A stretch of 64,000 nucleotides of DNA from Gemmatimonadota bacterium. Its GTDB lineage: Bacteria; Gemmatimonadota; Gemmatimonadetes; Longimicrobiales; Gaopeijiaceae. The position numbers and the translations under genes were made by a program. Shown in pieces: positions 44,601 through 54,500 of this stretch (the stretch's first letter is position 1; each line of letters begins with the position of its first letter). The notes beneath the pieces are model-generated. The model ran no database searches. It was not told the DNA's origin and was given only the letters and a program-made list of their open reading frames with translations. The stretch is from NCBI GenBank assembly GCA_022560615.1, contig JADFSR010000011.1, positions 1 to 64,000 on the forward strand, written 5' to 3'.

Positions 44601-47600
44601 GGAGCCCGGGCCCATCTCCAGGAAGATACGGACCCCCTGATCGTACGCCCGCTCGATGAGCCTCGGGAAGTCGAAGCCCCGCACGGCTTGCTCGAGAATG
44701 CTGTCGGCCGCGCTCTCCCTGGTCACATCGTAGACGTCTCCCGCCGCGGCGCTGAAGAAGCGCACTCCGGCTGGAGCCGTCGTCGGGAAGAGGTGGAAGT
44801 CGTGGTACTCCTTGGCCACAGGCTCGGCGACCGCGCAGTGCACCGTGGGCACGCCCTCGAGCGCGTGGAAGTTGCAGTGCAGGGCGTCCACTACGGCGGC
44901 CACGCGCCTGCGGTCTCCTCCGATGACGCACTCCGCGGGCGTGTTGATGATGAGGAGGTAGACGCGTTCCTCCGCGTCGAGCACGCCACGCACTGCCGCG
45001 GCTGCACGATCCACCACGCCGGTGACCCAGTCCACCTCCTCGTACTCCGTCAGGCCCCAGCTCTTGCGAATACTGTCGCAGCGGCCCGCCAAATCGTCGG
45101 TGAAGAGGGAGCTCTCCATGAGGCGAGCGAGCATCATCTCCCGGTCCCCCCAAGCGCGTAGCGAGAAGAGTCCGGCGGGTTCTCCGAGGCTGTAGCCCAA
45201 CACGCTGCCAGGCTCAACGCCGAAGGAGCGCACCAGGTCGGAAACCACCGTGCCCAGCGCGACCTGGGCGATGATGAACGCCCGCTCGTCATCGCCCAGA
45301 TCTTTGCTGGACGACGCGTTCCAGAAGCGGTCGGGCAAGAGCTGTTGCGGAAGGTAGAGCGTCTCGGCGTCTTGCCTGCGAGCGATCTCCGGCCACTCCA
45401 CCGCCAACTCGCGTCCCATGCCGGTGTAGTGATTGCCCGACCCCGGGAAAACGAAGGCGAGTCTGCCGTGCCCGCCCAGCGGGTGGAAGTTCCAGAGGAT
45501 GCGGTTCGACTCTGGGAGGGTGCTGTCGTCGGCCTCACCGCGCAGCATGGCGCCCGCCGCGTCTGCAAGGCGTAGCAGTTCCTCGCGTGAGCGCGCCACG
45601 AGGGACAGGCCGAGCTTGGCGTCTGGACTCTGGCCGACCTTTCGGAACCAGTCGCGCGCGAGCAGCTCGATGGGCTCGGCCTCGTGGCGCGCGTGGGTCG
45701 TGAGAGCGGCGAGCCGCGCTCCCAGCAGAGAGATGTCGTCGGCTTCCACGGCGAAGAGTGCCTCGCTGCGCGCACCGAGGGGTTGGCGCCGCTCCGGGAG
45801 CGTGGCCGCGCCCTTGCTGTCCTCGTGCTCCTCTAGCACGAGGTGGCAGCAGCCTCCGTCGACACCGAACGCGCTGACACCAGCGCGGCGGGGGCCGTCG
45901 GCGCGGTTTCTCAGCCAGTATTGGGGCTCCCTCGCGAGCAGGAAATCCCTCGGTGAGAGGTCAGCCCGCACCGAGCGTAGCCCGCGTACGGCCGGCAGCA
46001 CCTCCTGGTAGAGGCAGAGTGCCGCCTTGACCACCGAGGCGAGCGCGGCGGCGGCGCCTGCGTGTCCCACGTCGGCCTTCACGCTGCCGAGATGGCGCAC
46101 GGGTGCCATGTGTCGTGGCGAGAAGAACGAGCAGAGCGCCTCGGTCTCGATGCGGTCCTCGATGTGGTTCCCGCTTCCGTGCGCCTCGACGTAGCCGACT
46201 AGGGACGGATCGAGATCCGCGTCTTCGTAGGCGCGCACGAGGGCTCGCGAATACGTGTCGGGAGTGGGCATGGGCCGCTGGGCTGAGCCCCCCGAGTTCG
46301 CGCCGAATCCGCGGAACACGGCGTAGATTCGGTCGCCGTCGCGTTCCGCGTCCTCCAAGCGTTTGAGCACCAAGGCCGCGGCTCCCTCGCCCACCACCGC
46401 ACCATCCGCGTCCGCGTCGAAGGGACGCGCGCGCCCGCTTGCCGAGTAGTGGTGGAGCGCGTGAGTTGCGAGTACTGCGCGCACGTCGCCGGCGAGATCC
46501 ACCGCGCCTACGAAGCAGCTGTCCAACTCACGCCCCTGCAGCGCTCGGACGGCGACCTCCAACGCACGCATGCCCGACGTCTCCTCGCTGGAGATCGTGA
46601 AGCTGGGACCACCGACGCGGAACTCTCGAGCGATGCGACTGGCGACGATGCCTCCCAACGCCCCCATGGTGCGGTTGGCCGTAAGAGGTGGCACAGTGTT
46701 GGCGCGGACGCCTTCGTCCACCGACCAGCGGAAATGGAAGTTGGTCGTGTTGAGGTCGAGCGCGATGCCGATGAAGACGCCGGAGCGTACCCGCTCTTGG
46801 GCCTCGAAGCCCGCGTCCTCGATGGCGTTCGCCATGACGTTGAGCATGAGGAGCTGCTGCGGAAGCATCTCCTCCAACTCCCTGGGAGGAATGCGGAACC
46901 GACCCTGGGGAATCTCCAGCCGATCGATGTAGTGGCCGCGGAAGTCGTTCGCGTGCAGCCCGAGGCCCTCGAACCAGTCGCACTCGGTGGCGCCCCACCA
47001 GCGCGTCGGCGTGGAGGGCTGTATCTCCGGATCGCCGCCGAGCACACGCTCCTGGAACGCGCGCAGGCCCTCCCATGGACCGAAGTGAGCGTCCATGCCA
47101 ACGATGGCGATAGGGTCGGAATGGGGTGATCGCGCGGCAACCACCGCGTGCACGCCCGGCCGCCACTCCTCGAGAAGCACATGGGCGTTGATCCCGCCGA
47201 AGCCGAACGCGCTGATGGCGGCGCGTCGGGGTGACCCGTCGGAGCGTCGTAGCCAGGGCTCGCCTTTGGAGAGCACCCGGAAGGGACCGGTAAGCAGGTC
47301 GTCGTCTGCCGGTGTCTCGAAGTTCGCGGTCGGCGGCAGTGTCTCGGCCTTCAGGGCGAGCAGGACCTTCGCCAGCCCCGCGGCAGCGGCAGCGGTGAGC
47401 AGGTGGCCCACGTTGGACTTCACCGACCCGATGATGCAGGGCCGCTCCCGGAGCGGCACGTCGGCCCAGAGTGCTTGTAGGCTCCGGAGTTCCGCCTTGT
47501 CTCCGGCGGGGGTGCCCGTGCCGTGACATTCGATGAGGTCGACGTCCTCCGGTGCCCAGCCGGCCTGCTCGTAGGCGGCCTGCATGGCGCGGAGCTGTCC

Positions 47601-48494
47601 CTCGGAATCCGGTGACATGAGGCTGCCGCCCACGTCGTTGCTCAGGCCGATTCCACGGATGACGGCGTGGACCCGGTCCCCGTCGCGCTCCGCGTCCACG
47701 CGTCGCTTGAGCAGGAAAAGCCCCGCACCTTCCCCCACCACGAGGCCGTCTGCCAAGCGGTCGAAGGGTGAGCATCGGCCGCTGGGTGAGAGGGCGCGCA
47801 ACTGGCTGAAGCCCATCTGAGTATAGAGCGATGACGGCCGGGAGACCCCTCCAGCGAGCATGGCGTCAGCACGGCCTGACACGAGTTCGTCGCACGCGAG
47901 CTTCAAAGCGTAGAGGGACGACGCGCATGCCGCGTCCAGCGTGTAGCTGCCGCCGCGTAGGCCCAGAGCGTGTGCCACCAGGCCCGCGGGAAGTCCCGCG
48001 ACATAGCGATTGAGGGGCTCGGTGGCCTCGGGCTCAGGGCCGACCTGCCCGAGGCGCTCCGCAAAGCTCCGGCCGAGGGTCTCCAGCGCCAGAGCTGAGG
48101 ACGCGTCCGTGGGCAGGACGATGTTGCCGAAGATGACGCCGGTACGATCCCGGTCGAGGGTTTCGGGCAGGCCGTCTGCCACCGCCATCTGCGCGGCGCG
48201 CAACGCCACCCGAAACATGGGGTCCAGCCGCTCCAAGAGGTCTGCGTCGATCCCCAGGTCGTCGGTGTCGAGATCGATCTCACCCAAAAGGCCAACGCGG
48301 CGTGAGTAGACCCGGTCCGCGGTGGCGATCTCCGGTGAATACGCCTCGTCCGGATCGAGGTACCAACGCCGGGACGGAACCTCGACGGCGGCGTCGTTGC
48401 CGCGCTCGATGTTGCTCCAGAAGTCCTGCGGGCTCTGGGCGCCGGGGAAGACCCCCCCGAAGCCGACGATGGCTATGTCGAGGCGTTCACTCAC
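41658..48494 (-). CDS. pfaC: PfaC-like PUFA synthase subunit: KS-CLF-AT-DH-DH
   Basis: 2278 aa from GTG 48494 (GGGGGAG upstream, 27 nt after pfaA). Domains: KS 1-450 with 'TLDAACASSLYAL' (Cys190), His324 ('ECHGTGT') and His364 ('SNVGHL'); chain-length-factor KS 458-890 where the Cys position is Glu638 ('FTISSEETSGMRAL'); acyltransferase 1010-1340 with Ser1102 ('LGYSLGEPAG'); linker rich in Pro/Ala; then two double-hotdog dehydratases, DH1 1515-1900 (His1798, 'CHFSDDMVMPGTLM') and DH2 1945-2270 (His2174, 'AHFMHDPVWPGSL'). The protein stops after DH2: no glycerol-phosphate acyltransferase domain as in some myxobacterial Pfa3. Together with PfaA and PfaD it completes an iterative synthase. Confidence 0.93.
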   Translation of the reverse strand: MSERLDIAIVGFGGVFPGAQSPQDFWSNIERGNDAAVEVPSRRWYLDPDEAYSPEIATADRVYSRRVGLLGEIDLDTDDLGIDADLLERLDPMFRVALRAAQMAVADGLPETLDRDRTGVIFGNIVLPTDASSALALETLGRSFAERLGQVGPEPEATEPLNRYVAGLPAGLVAHALGLRGGSYTLDAACASSLYALKLACDELVSGRADAMLAGGVSRPSSLYTQMGFSQLRALSPSGRCSPFDRLADGLVVGEGAGLFLLKRRVDAERDGDRVHAVIRGIGLSNDVGGSLMSPDSEGQLRAMQAAYEQAGWAPEDVDLIECHGTGTPAGDKAELRSLQALWADVPLRERPCIIGSVKSNVGHLLTAAAAAGLAKVLLALKAETLPPTANFETPADDDLLTGPFRVLSKGEPWLRRSDGSPRRAAISAFGFGGINAHVLLEEWRPGVHAVVAARSPHSDPIAIVGMDAHFGPWEGLRAFQERVLGGDPEIQPSTPTRWWGATECDWFEGLGLHANDFRGHYIDRLEIPQGRFRIPPRELEEMLPQQLLMLNVMANAIEDAGFEAQERVRSGVFIGIALDLNTTNFHFRWSVDEGVRANTVPPLTANRTMGALGGIVASRIAREFRVGGPSFTISSEETSGMRALEVAVRALQGRELDSCFVGAVDLAGDVRAVLATHALHHYSASGRARPFDADADGAVVGEGAAALVLKRLEDAERDGDRIYAVFRGFGANSGGSAQRPMPTPDTYSRALVRAYEDADLDPSLVGYVEAHGSGNHIEDRIETEALCSFFSPRHMAPVRHLGSVKADVGHAGAAAALASVVKAALCLYQEVLPAVRGLRSVRADLSPRDFLLAREPQYWLRNRADGPRRAGVSAFGVDGGCCHLVLEEHEDSKGAATLPERRQPLGARSEALFAVEADDISLLGARLAALTTHARHEAEPIELLARDWFRKVGQSPDAKLGLSLVARSREELLRLADAAGAMLRGEADDSTLPESNRILWNFHPLGGHGRLAFVFPGSGNHYTGMGRELAVEWPEIARRQDAETLYLPQQLLPDRFWNASSSKDLGDDERAFIIAQVALGTVVSDLVRSFGVEPGSVLGYSLGEPAGLFSLRAWGDREMMLARLMESSLFTDDLAGRCDSIRKSWGLTEYEEVDWVTGVVDRAAAAVRGVLDAEERVYLLIINTPAECVIGGDRRRVAAVVDALHCNFHALEGVPTVHCAVAEPVAKEYHDFHLFPTTAPAGVRFFSAAAGDVYDVTRESAADSILEQAVRGFDFPRLIERAYDQGVRIFLEMGPGSSCTRMIARILEGRPHVAQSALSAHKGDVSSLLRLLGRLIAERIHVDLQPLYGVETRALGHRSVLREASSALRIPIGGDPFHIRWRGPQMEPAVSHAQPSPVPASAPLDAAGPTPAPGAMPPVPVVQTAAASAPAATLIEFPALASGGVLLAADPTLLAGLSASSEARAQAHSTYLRTAHDLDRALQETAALQFRLVEQLLAAPATRTPLSPPTALDREACLEFAVGSIGKVLGESYASIDEHATRVRLPDEPLMLVDRILSIEGEPHSMTGGRVVTEHDVGVRPWYLSCGAIPTCIAVESGQADLFLAGWLGIDAQTDGLAVYRLLDAVVTFHDHLPEPGKVIRYDINIERFFRQGETWLFYFGFEATVDGRPLLSMREGCAGFFTIEELEAGQGIVRTKIDQQPRPGVLPEGWTNLAPMRAGDSYDEEQIAALRRGDLTTCFGPTFADLPIGTPETLPSGLMELVHRVTHVDPEGGRFGIGMIRGEADIHPDDWFLTCHFSDDMVMPGTLMYECCLHTLRIYLLRMGWVGEVGKVRYEPVPGVKSRLKCRGQVTETTRRVTYEIEVKELGYRPEPYAIVDALMYADGRPVVEIADMSMRLTGLVREDVEALWHPREKRVLYDQESILAFAIGKPSEAFGDRYLPFDEERAIARLPGPPYAFMDRVVDTVGAAWDLEAGAAATVEYDVPTDGWYFESNRQADMPFAVLLEVALQPCGWLAAYCGSALTSETDLRFRNLGGRAVQRRAVRPDSGTLTTEVRLTDVSHSGGMIIERFDMRMTDAQGVVFEGDTYFGFFSAESLADQIGIREAEKYEPTQAEMTQAVSFGYPTEAPHPDEGFRMLASIDVLLREGGPHGLGFVRGSIPVDSEAWFFKAHFMHDPVWPGSLGCESFLQLLKAYATDRWHVDADTAWRTNGLGREHNWTYRGQVLPTDARVEVEAVITEVDDEAGRVIASGYLTVDGRTIYHMGDFSVEIVGEAE

Positions 48495-48521
48495 GCACGA
48501 CTCCCCCCGATCCGCTCACCC

Positions 48522-51500
48522 TCAGGAGCTGACCTCGAGGGGTAGTCTATTGCTGCGGAACGTGCTCGTCAGCCCCTCGTCGATGGTGTTCTCGCAGCCC
48601 TCGAAACGCGCGACCAGTTGGCCGTCGGCATCGAGGAACTCCAGGTCGGCGAATACCCGGGTCTCGTCACTCTTCGTGATGCGAGCCACCACCTGGGCAC
48701 CGTCCTTCGGGAACGCGCGGTACTGGCGGTAGCTGGCCGCCGCACACGGCAGCGAGGGACCGGCGCCGTGGATCCCCGTCCAGAACGTGAGCAGCTGGAT
48801 TCCCACGTCGAGCACCAACGGATCGGTCAGCCAGCGCCGGCGGAACGGACGGTCCATCCACTGGTTCGGCGGCGGGGCCGCCGATGCGTCCGCGATCACA
48901 CCCTCGGGGGAGCAGATGTGCACCCGTTCGATTCCCTGGAGATCGGGGCCGTGGAAGAGGTGATCGCGGTAGATCTCGGCCGCAGTCTTCTCGTATGCGG
49001 GTCCCTGAGGTGGGTCCAAGCGGGCCTCGCCCTGGGGGAGGCTCTCAGTCAAAAGGATCTCCGCCCGAGCGTGCAGGAACTCCCTGCCGTCGTCCTGCGT
49101 GGCGCGCAGCTCCACCGGGACCCGGTAGTAGCCTTCTTCGTCCTTCCGTGCATCACCTGCGTGGATCTTCAGGCGCAGGCTGGCGTCGGCGTCCAGGACC
49201 AGACCCTTGAGCAGGCTGAGGTTGTCACAGCCGTGGAACTTCAGGCCGGGGTTACCATGCAACGCTCCGTGGGCGAGCCATTCGGGCAGCATCGCCATGG
49301 GCACGACGGCCTTGCCATCCAGGACGTGGGAGCGCAGGAACGAGCAGCTGGCTACGTCGATCACCTCTTCAGCCACCAGCGGCAGCGCAGACGACGCGGC
49401 GGACTCCATGATTGCGGCGTCGGGGGCGGGTCCCAGGACTACACGCTCGACGTCGGCCTGGTCGGTGGCCAGCTCGCGGAGCACGTGGTCTGCCCCCTGG
49501 GCTAGCGGAATGAGGGGTACGCCTTCGTTGGCGAAGACCGTCCTCAGGGACTCGTCCACCATGCCGCCTTCCCAGGGGCCCCAGTTGAGACTCAGGACCC
49601 TGCAACCTGGAAGACGCCGGGCCTCCTGTTGAGCGACCTTGTTGAGCACCTCGTTGGCGATCGCGTAGTCCACCTGACCCACGCGACCGTATCGCGCTGT
49701 GGACGAGCTGAAGAGGACGAGAGCGCGCAAGGCGTCGCGATCCACTGCCTCGAGGAGGTTGCGCAGGCCCGCCACCTTCGGCTCATAGACCTTCTTGAAA
49801 CTCTCGGCTGTCTTGTCGAGGATGTGCTGGTCGGCCAACACGCCCGCCCCGTGCACGAGGATACGGATCGGGCCGTACTGCTCGCGAATCGAAGAGAGAG
49901 CGTCGCGCACGGCGGACGCGTCGCGCACGTCCACCTGCATGTAGCGTACCGTCGCGCCCGTCTCGTTCATGCGCTCGAGGTTGGTGCGGATTTCCCGCTC
50001 CGCGCGGATGCGGTTGTAGATCTCACCGGCCTCGCGGGGCGACGTCGCGTCACCGCGGGCGAGCACGGCCTGCTTGATCTCAGCCTCGGTTCTGAGCTCC
50101 GCCCGCCACTCGGGTTCGACTTGCGGCTCCGGGCTGCGGCCGAGTAGGACGAGGGTAGGCCGGCACGCCTTCGCAAGCGCCAGGGCGACCTCCGCGGTCA
50201 CGCCTCGGGCCCCGCCGCTGAGCACTACGACATCGCCTTCGCCGAGGGGCAAGGAGCCGTTGGCGGACGGGAGCTCTCCGCCGCCCACCAGCTCGAGCAC
50301 GCTACGGCCCCCGGCGCTCAGACCCACTTCCACAGGACCGGCGCGGAACAGCTCCGCCACAATGGCGCGCGCAGCGTCTGCATCCTGCAGCTCCGGCGCA
50401 AGGTCGAGCGCCCGGCAACGCACCTCCGGCCACTCACCAGCCGCCGACTTCGTGAGGCCTGCGAAGCCTCCGGAAAGCGGGTCGGCGATCTCGTCGCCCG
50501 TGGTACCGAAGGCTCCGTCCAGGCGGGAGGCGCTCACGAGGAACGCTCCTCCCTCCCTCCCGGCGGTGCGCAGGCCGTTTCCGGCCGCCTGAACCACCTG
50601 GAGCACGCCCAGCAGGTCCGCGTCCGACGCACCTTCGCGGGGCGGGAGGATGATAACACCCACGACGGGCTCGTTCATCGAGCCGTTCAGCGACTTCACC
50701 GACACGACGCGCGGCTCGTAGCCATCGCTCTTGAGGAGTGCGAGGATCTCGGACGCCAGCACGGTGTCTCCGTCGGTGATCCAGATCGGCGCTCCAGCGG
50801 CGGGCCGAACCACATCCTCTTCGGGGGCGCCGTTGAAGTCCCGCGACCGCAGCACATACCGCTGCAGCGGTCGCTGGGCCACGCCCTCGACATGCGCTTC
50901 GGCATCCGCAGGGGCTGTCGGTGCCTCCGCCTCCGCTACCGACGTCGCACTCTCCGCGGCGGGCGGCTGAACCGTGACTTGTTCCTCGTCGACGGCCGGC
51001 GTGGGCTCGCGTGCGGCGCCCTCTCCGGGGATCAGGTCGAGCAACGACTGGAGGGTGCGCAGCGTGCCGAGCTGGTCGGGTCCGACCTTGGGAGCGTTGG
51101 GTAGCTGATCCTGAAGCGCCGAGAGGATCTCGACACGCTTGATGGAATCGATGCCGAGGTCCGAGTCGAGCTCCATCCTGAGCTCGAGCACTTCCACAGG
51201 ATATCCCGTCTTGTCGGAAACGATGTCCAGGAGGATCTTCGCCGCGTCGGCGCCCGGCGCTGCCGCGGGGGCCACAGCGGCGGTGGCCGGTTCCGACGCC
51301 CTCGCTGGCACCGAGGACGCGGCCGGCGCCTCGGCCGCGACAGGTGCATGGGTCTCAGAGCCCCCAGCGGCAGGGGTTGACAGGGTGGTCGGTTGAGCGT
51401 CGGGCGCCGCGGGTGCAGGTAGGGAAGTCAGCGGCGGTGGAGAGGACGCTGCGGGAAGCATCGGAGGTGCCGGTGCCACGGGCATGCCCATGGACATGTC

Positions 51501-54500
51501 CAAGAAGCGCTGCTGTTGCTGAAGCAGAGTGTGGTAGTGCTGCTGAGACGCATTCTGACCCTCTAGGAACTCCTGGTGCAGCTGTGCGGTCTGCTGCTGC
51601 AGGTGCTGAAGCGTCACCATGTTCTCCTGAGTGATCCGTAGGGCTTCAGCCACGGAACCCGCCACTGGAGCCGGCACGGGAGCGACGGGTGCGGGCGGTG
51701 GAGCAGGGGCACCCGGCTGGGTCGGCGCTGTGTCTTCAACGTGCGCGCTTTGGCCCGGTGCGGGCTGTACTGCCTTGATTTCGTCGCGTGGCATCGGTTC
51801 TCTCTTGCGAGTCCGGATATTGGCTCCCCCCACCCGATACGTGAGCGCCGCGCGCCCGGCTGTTGCCGGGGCAGCGGACGGGTGGAAGGAAGCGTCCCAT
51901 GGCTGCAGGTCTATGGTGTGGCCGAGTGAGCCGATCTGGGCCAACACTCGTGCTAGATCTCTGATTCCCGAGCGCGATCCGTGGCTTGCGTCGAGAGCAA
52001 AAGCGTGGTGCGGCTCGCCGTCCAGGACAGAGGCGACGAGCCCGCTGAGGCGCGCGTGCGGCCCCGTCTCCACAAAGGTCCGCACACCGTCCTTATGCAT
52101 CTGGCGGATGAGGTCGTCGAAGAGCACCGGGCGGGCGAGTTGGCTGGCCAGGAGCGCTTTGGCCTCCTTGGCGTCGGCAGGGTACGGCATGCCCGTGGTG
52201 TTCGCGTATACGGGCACTGTGCCTTCGCCCAGTTGGATTCTCTCCAAGGCGCTGGCGAGCGGTGCCTCGGCCTCGGAGACCAACGGAGAGTGGAACGCGG
52301 CCGAGACGGGCAGGCGCCGCGCGTCGATCTGACGGACGCGAAGGGCCCCTGCCGCCCGCTCGATCTCACCGGCGGCACCGGAGAGGACGACCTGCGCCGG
52401 CGCGTTGCGGTTCGCTACCACCAGGTCCAGGGACTCCGCGGCGATGACCTTTTCCACTTCCCGGACGCCGGCTCGCACGGCGAGCATCGCCCCCCGTCCA
52501 CCATCCAGGTCACCCATCAGGCGACCGCGCAGCCGGGCGAGCTCGTGGAAGTCCCGGCTCGATAACAGTCCCGCGGCGCACAGCGCGCTGAGCTCGCCGA
52601 AACTGTGGCCGGCGGTGGCGACAGGCGTGACGCCGAACAGGCGAAGAACCGCGTCGGCGCCGAGGCTAACGGCTCCGATTCCCGGCTGCGCGTTGCGCGT
52701 GTCTCGCAGGACGTCTTCCTGGAGCTGCCGTGCGTCGTCGTCGAAGGCCGGATGCGGATAGATGAGGTCGCTCAGGCGGTTCTCCGAGTCTCCGGCGTCG
52801 GCGAGCTCGAGGGACGCCCGCATGGATGGGAACTGACAGGCGAGGTCGCGCAGCATGCCGACGTACTGGGAGCCCTGCCCGGGAAAGAGAAACGCCAGGT
52901 CGCCCGCTGAGGGGCCACGTCCGTAGTAGACGCCGTCCGGCGTGGACCACGTCGTCTCCTTGTGGGCGTCGAGTAGGCTGCCGACACGCGTTGCCAGAGC
53001 CGTCGCATCGGTGTGGCCCTTCTCGACGACGAGGAGGAGTCGCTCGGCATCGTCCTGACGGAAAGCCTTCCGGGAAATCTGGCCCAGCTCGCGCACTGCG
53101 TTCCAGTCCGAAGCGTCGCCCAGGCGGGTCAACCATTCCTTGAGGCTATGCTGCGTAGGTGCACTGAAGGCAAGGACTTGAACCTCTCCGTCCCAATCCG
53201 CATCCGAGCGGTCAGTGCCGTCACCGCTGATGTGCTCCTGCAGTATGCAGTGGAAGTTGCTGCCACCGAAGCCGAAGGAGCTGACGGCCGCACGGCGAGG
53301 ATGGCCGACCGGGGCGAGCCAGGGACGTTTGTCCGTGTTCACGTAGAAGGGCGAGACACCTGGGGCCACCTGGGCCAACGGCTTCTCGACCTTCAACGTG
53401 GGCGGGAGCACCTTGTGGTGGAGCGCCATCGCCGCCTTGATCAGGGACGCGGCGCCGGCGGCGGCCTTGGTATGGCCGATTTGTGACTTGACCGAACCGA
53501 GCGCGCACCACGTGCCCTCGGCTCGGCTCTCCCGGTAGACCGCGGTGAGCGCTTCGGACTCGGCGGCGTCACCCACGATTGTGCCCGTACCGTGGGCCTC
53601 CACGAGCTGCACGGTGTCAGGGGTGGCGTCGGCACGCTCGTAGGCCCGGCGGAGCGACTTGGCCTGACCGGACGAGCTGGGCGCGTAGATGGCATTGCCC
53701 TTGCCGTCGCTGGACGTGCCCATACCGCGGATCTCGGCGTAGATGCGGTCGTCGTCACGGACGGCGTCGTCTAAGCGCTTCAGGACGAGGATGCCTACTC
53801 CTTCGCCCAGGATCGTGCCGTCGCCTTCGTGGTCGAAGGGACGTGCATTGCCCGTGGCGCTCAGCGCAGGGGTCTTCGAGAAGCACATGTACATGAAGAT
53901 GTCGTTGAGCGTGTCGACACCCCCGGTGATGGCCATGTCGCAGCGACCGTCGGCGAGCTCCATGGCGGCGAGGTGGAGCGCGCTCAGCGAGCTGGCGCAT
54001 GCCGCGTCCACGACGCAGTTGGTGCCGCCCAGGTCTAACCTGTTCGCGATCCGGCCCGCGACGACGTTGCCGAGAAGTCCCGGGAAGGAGGCCTCCTGCC
54101 ATTCGACGTACGAGTCCGAGATGCGGCGCACCACGTCGTCCGCCACCTCCCCGTGAACGCCGGATTCAGCCAGGGCCCTGCGCCAGAACGGATGCCCGAG
54201 GCGCGCACCCAAGGAGATCGTGAGCTCCAGAGTGCCGGTGACACCCATGACCACACTCACGCGGTCCCTGTCGAATTCGCGGTCAGGGCCGTAACCCGCG
54301 TCGATGAGTGCCCGGCGCGCCGTGTATAGTGCCAGGAGCTGTGCGGTATCGGTCGCCTCCAGGGCGTTCGGCGCGATGCCGAAGTCCAACGGATTGAAGT
54401 CCACCGGGGGCAGGAAGCCGCCCCGTACCGCGTAGGTCATGTCCGGCGCCTTGGGATCGGCGCTGAAGTAGTCGTCCGGTGACCAGTGCGTGTCGGGAAC

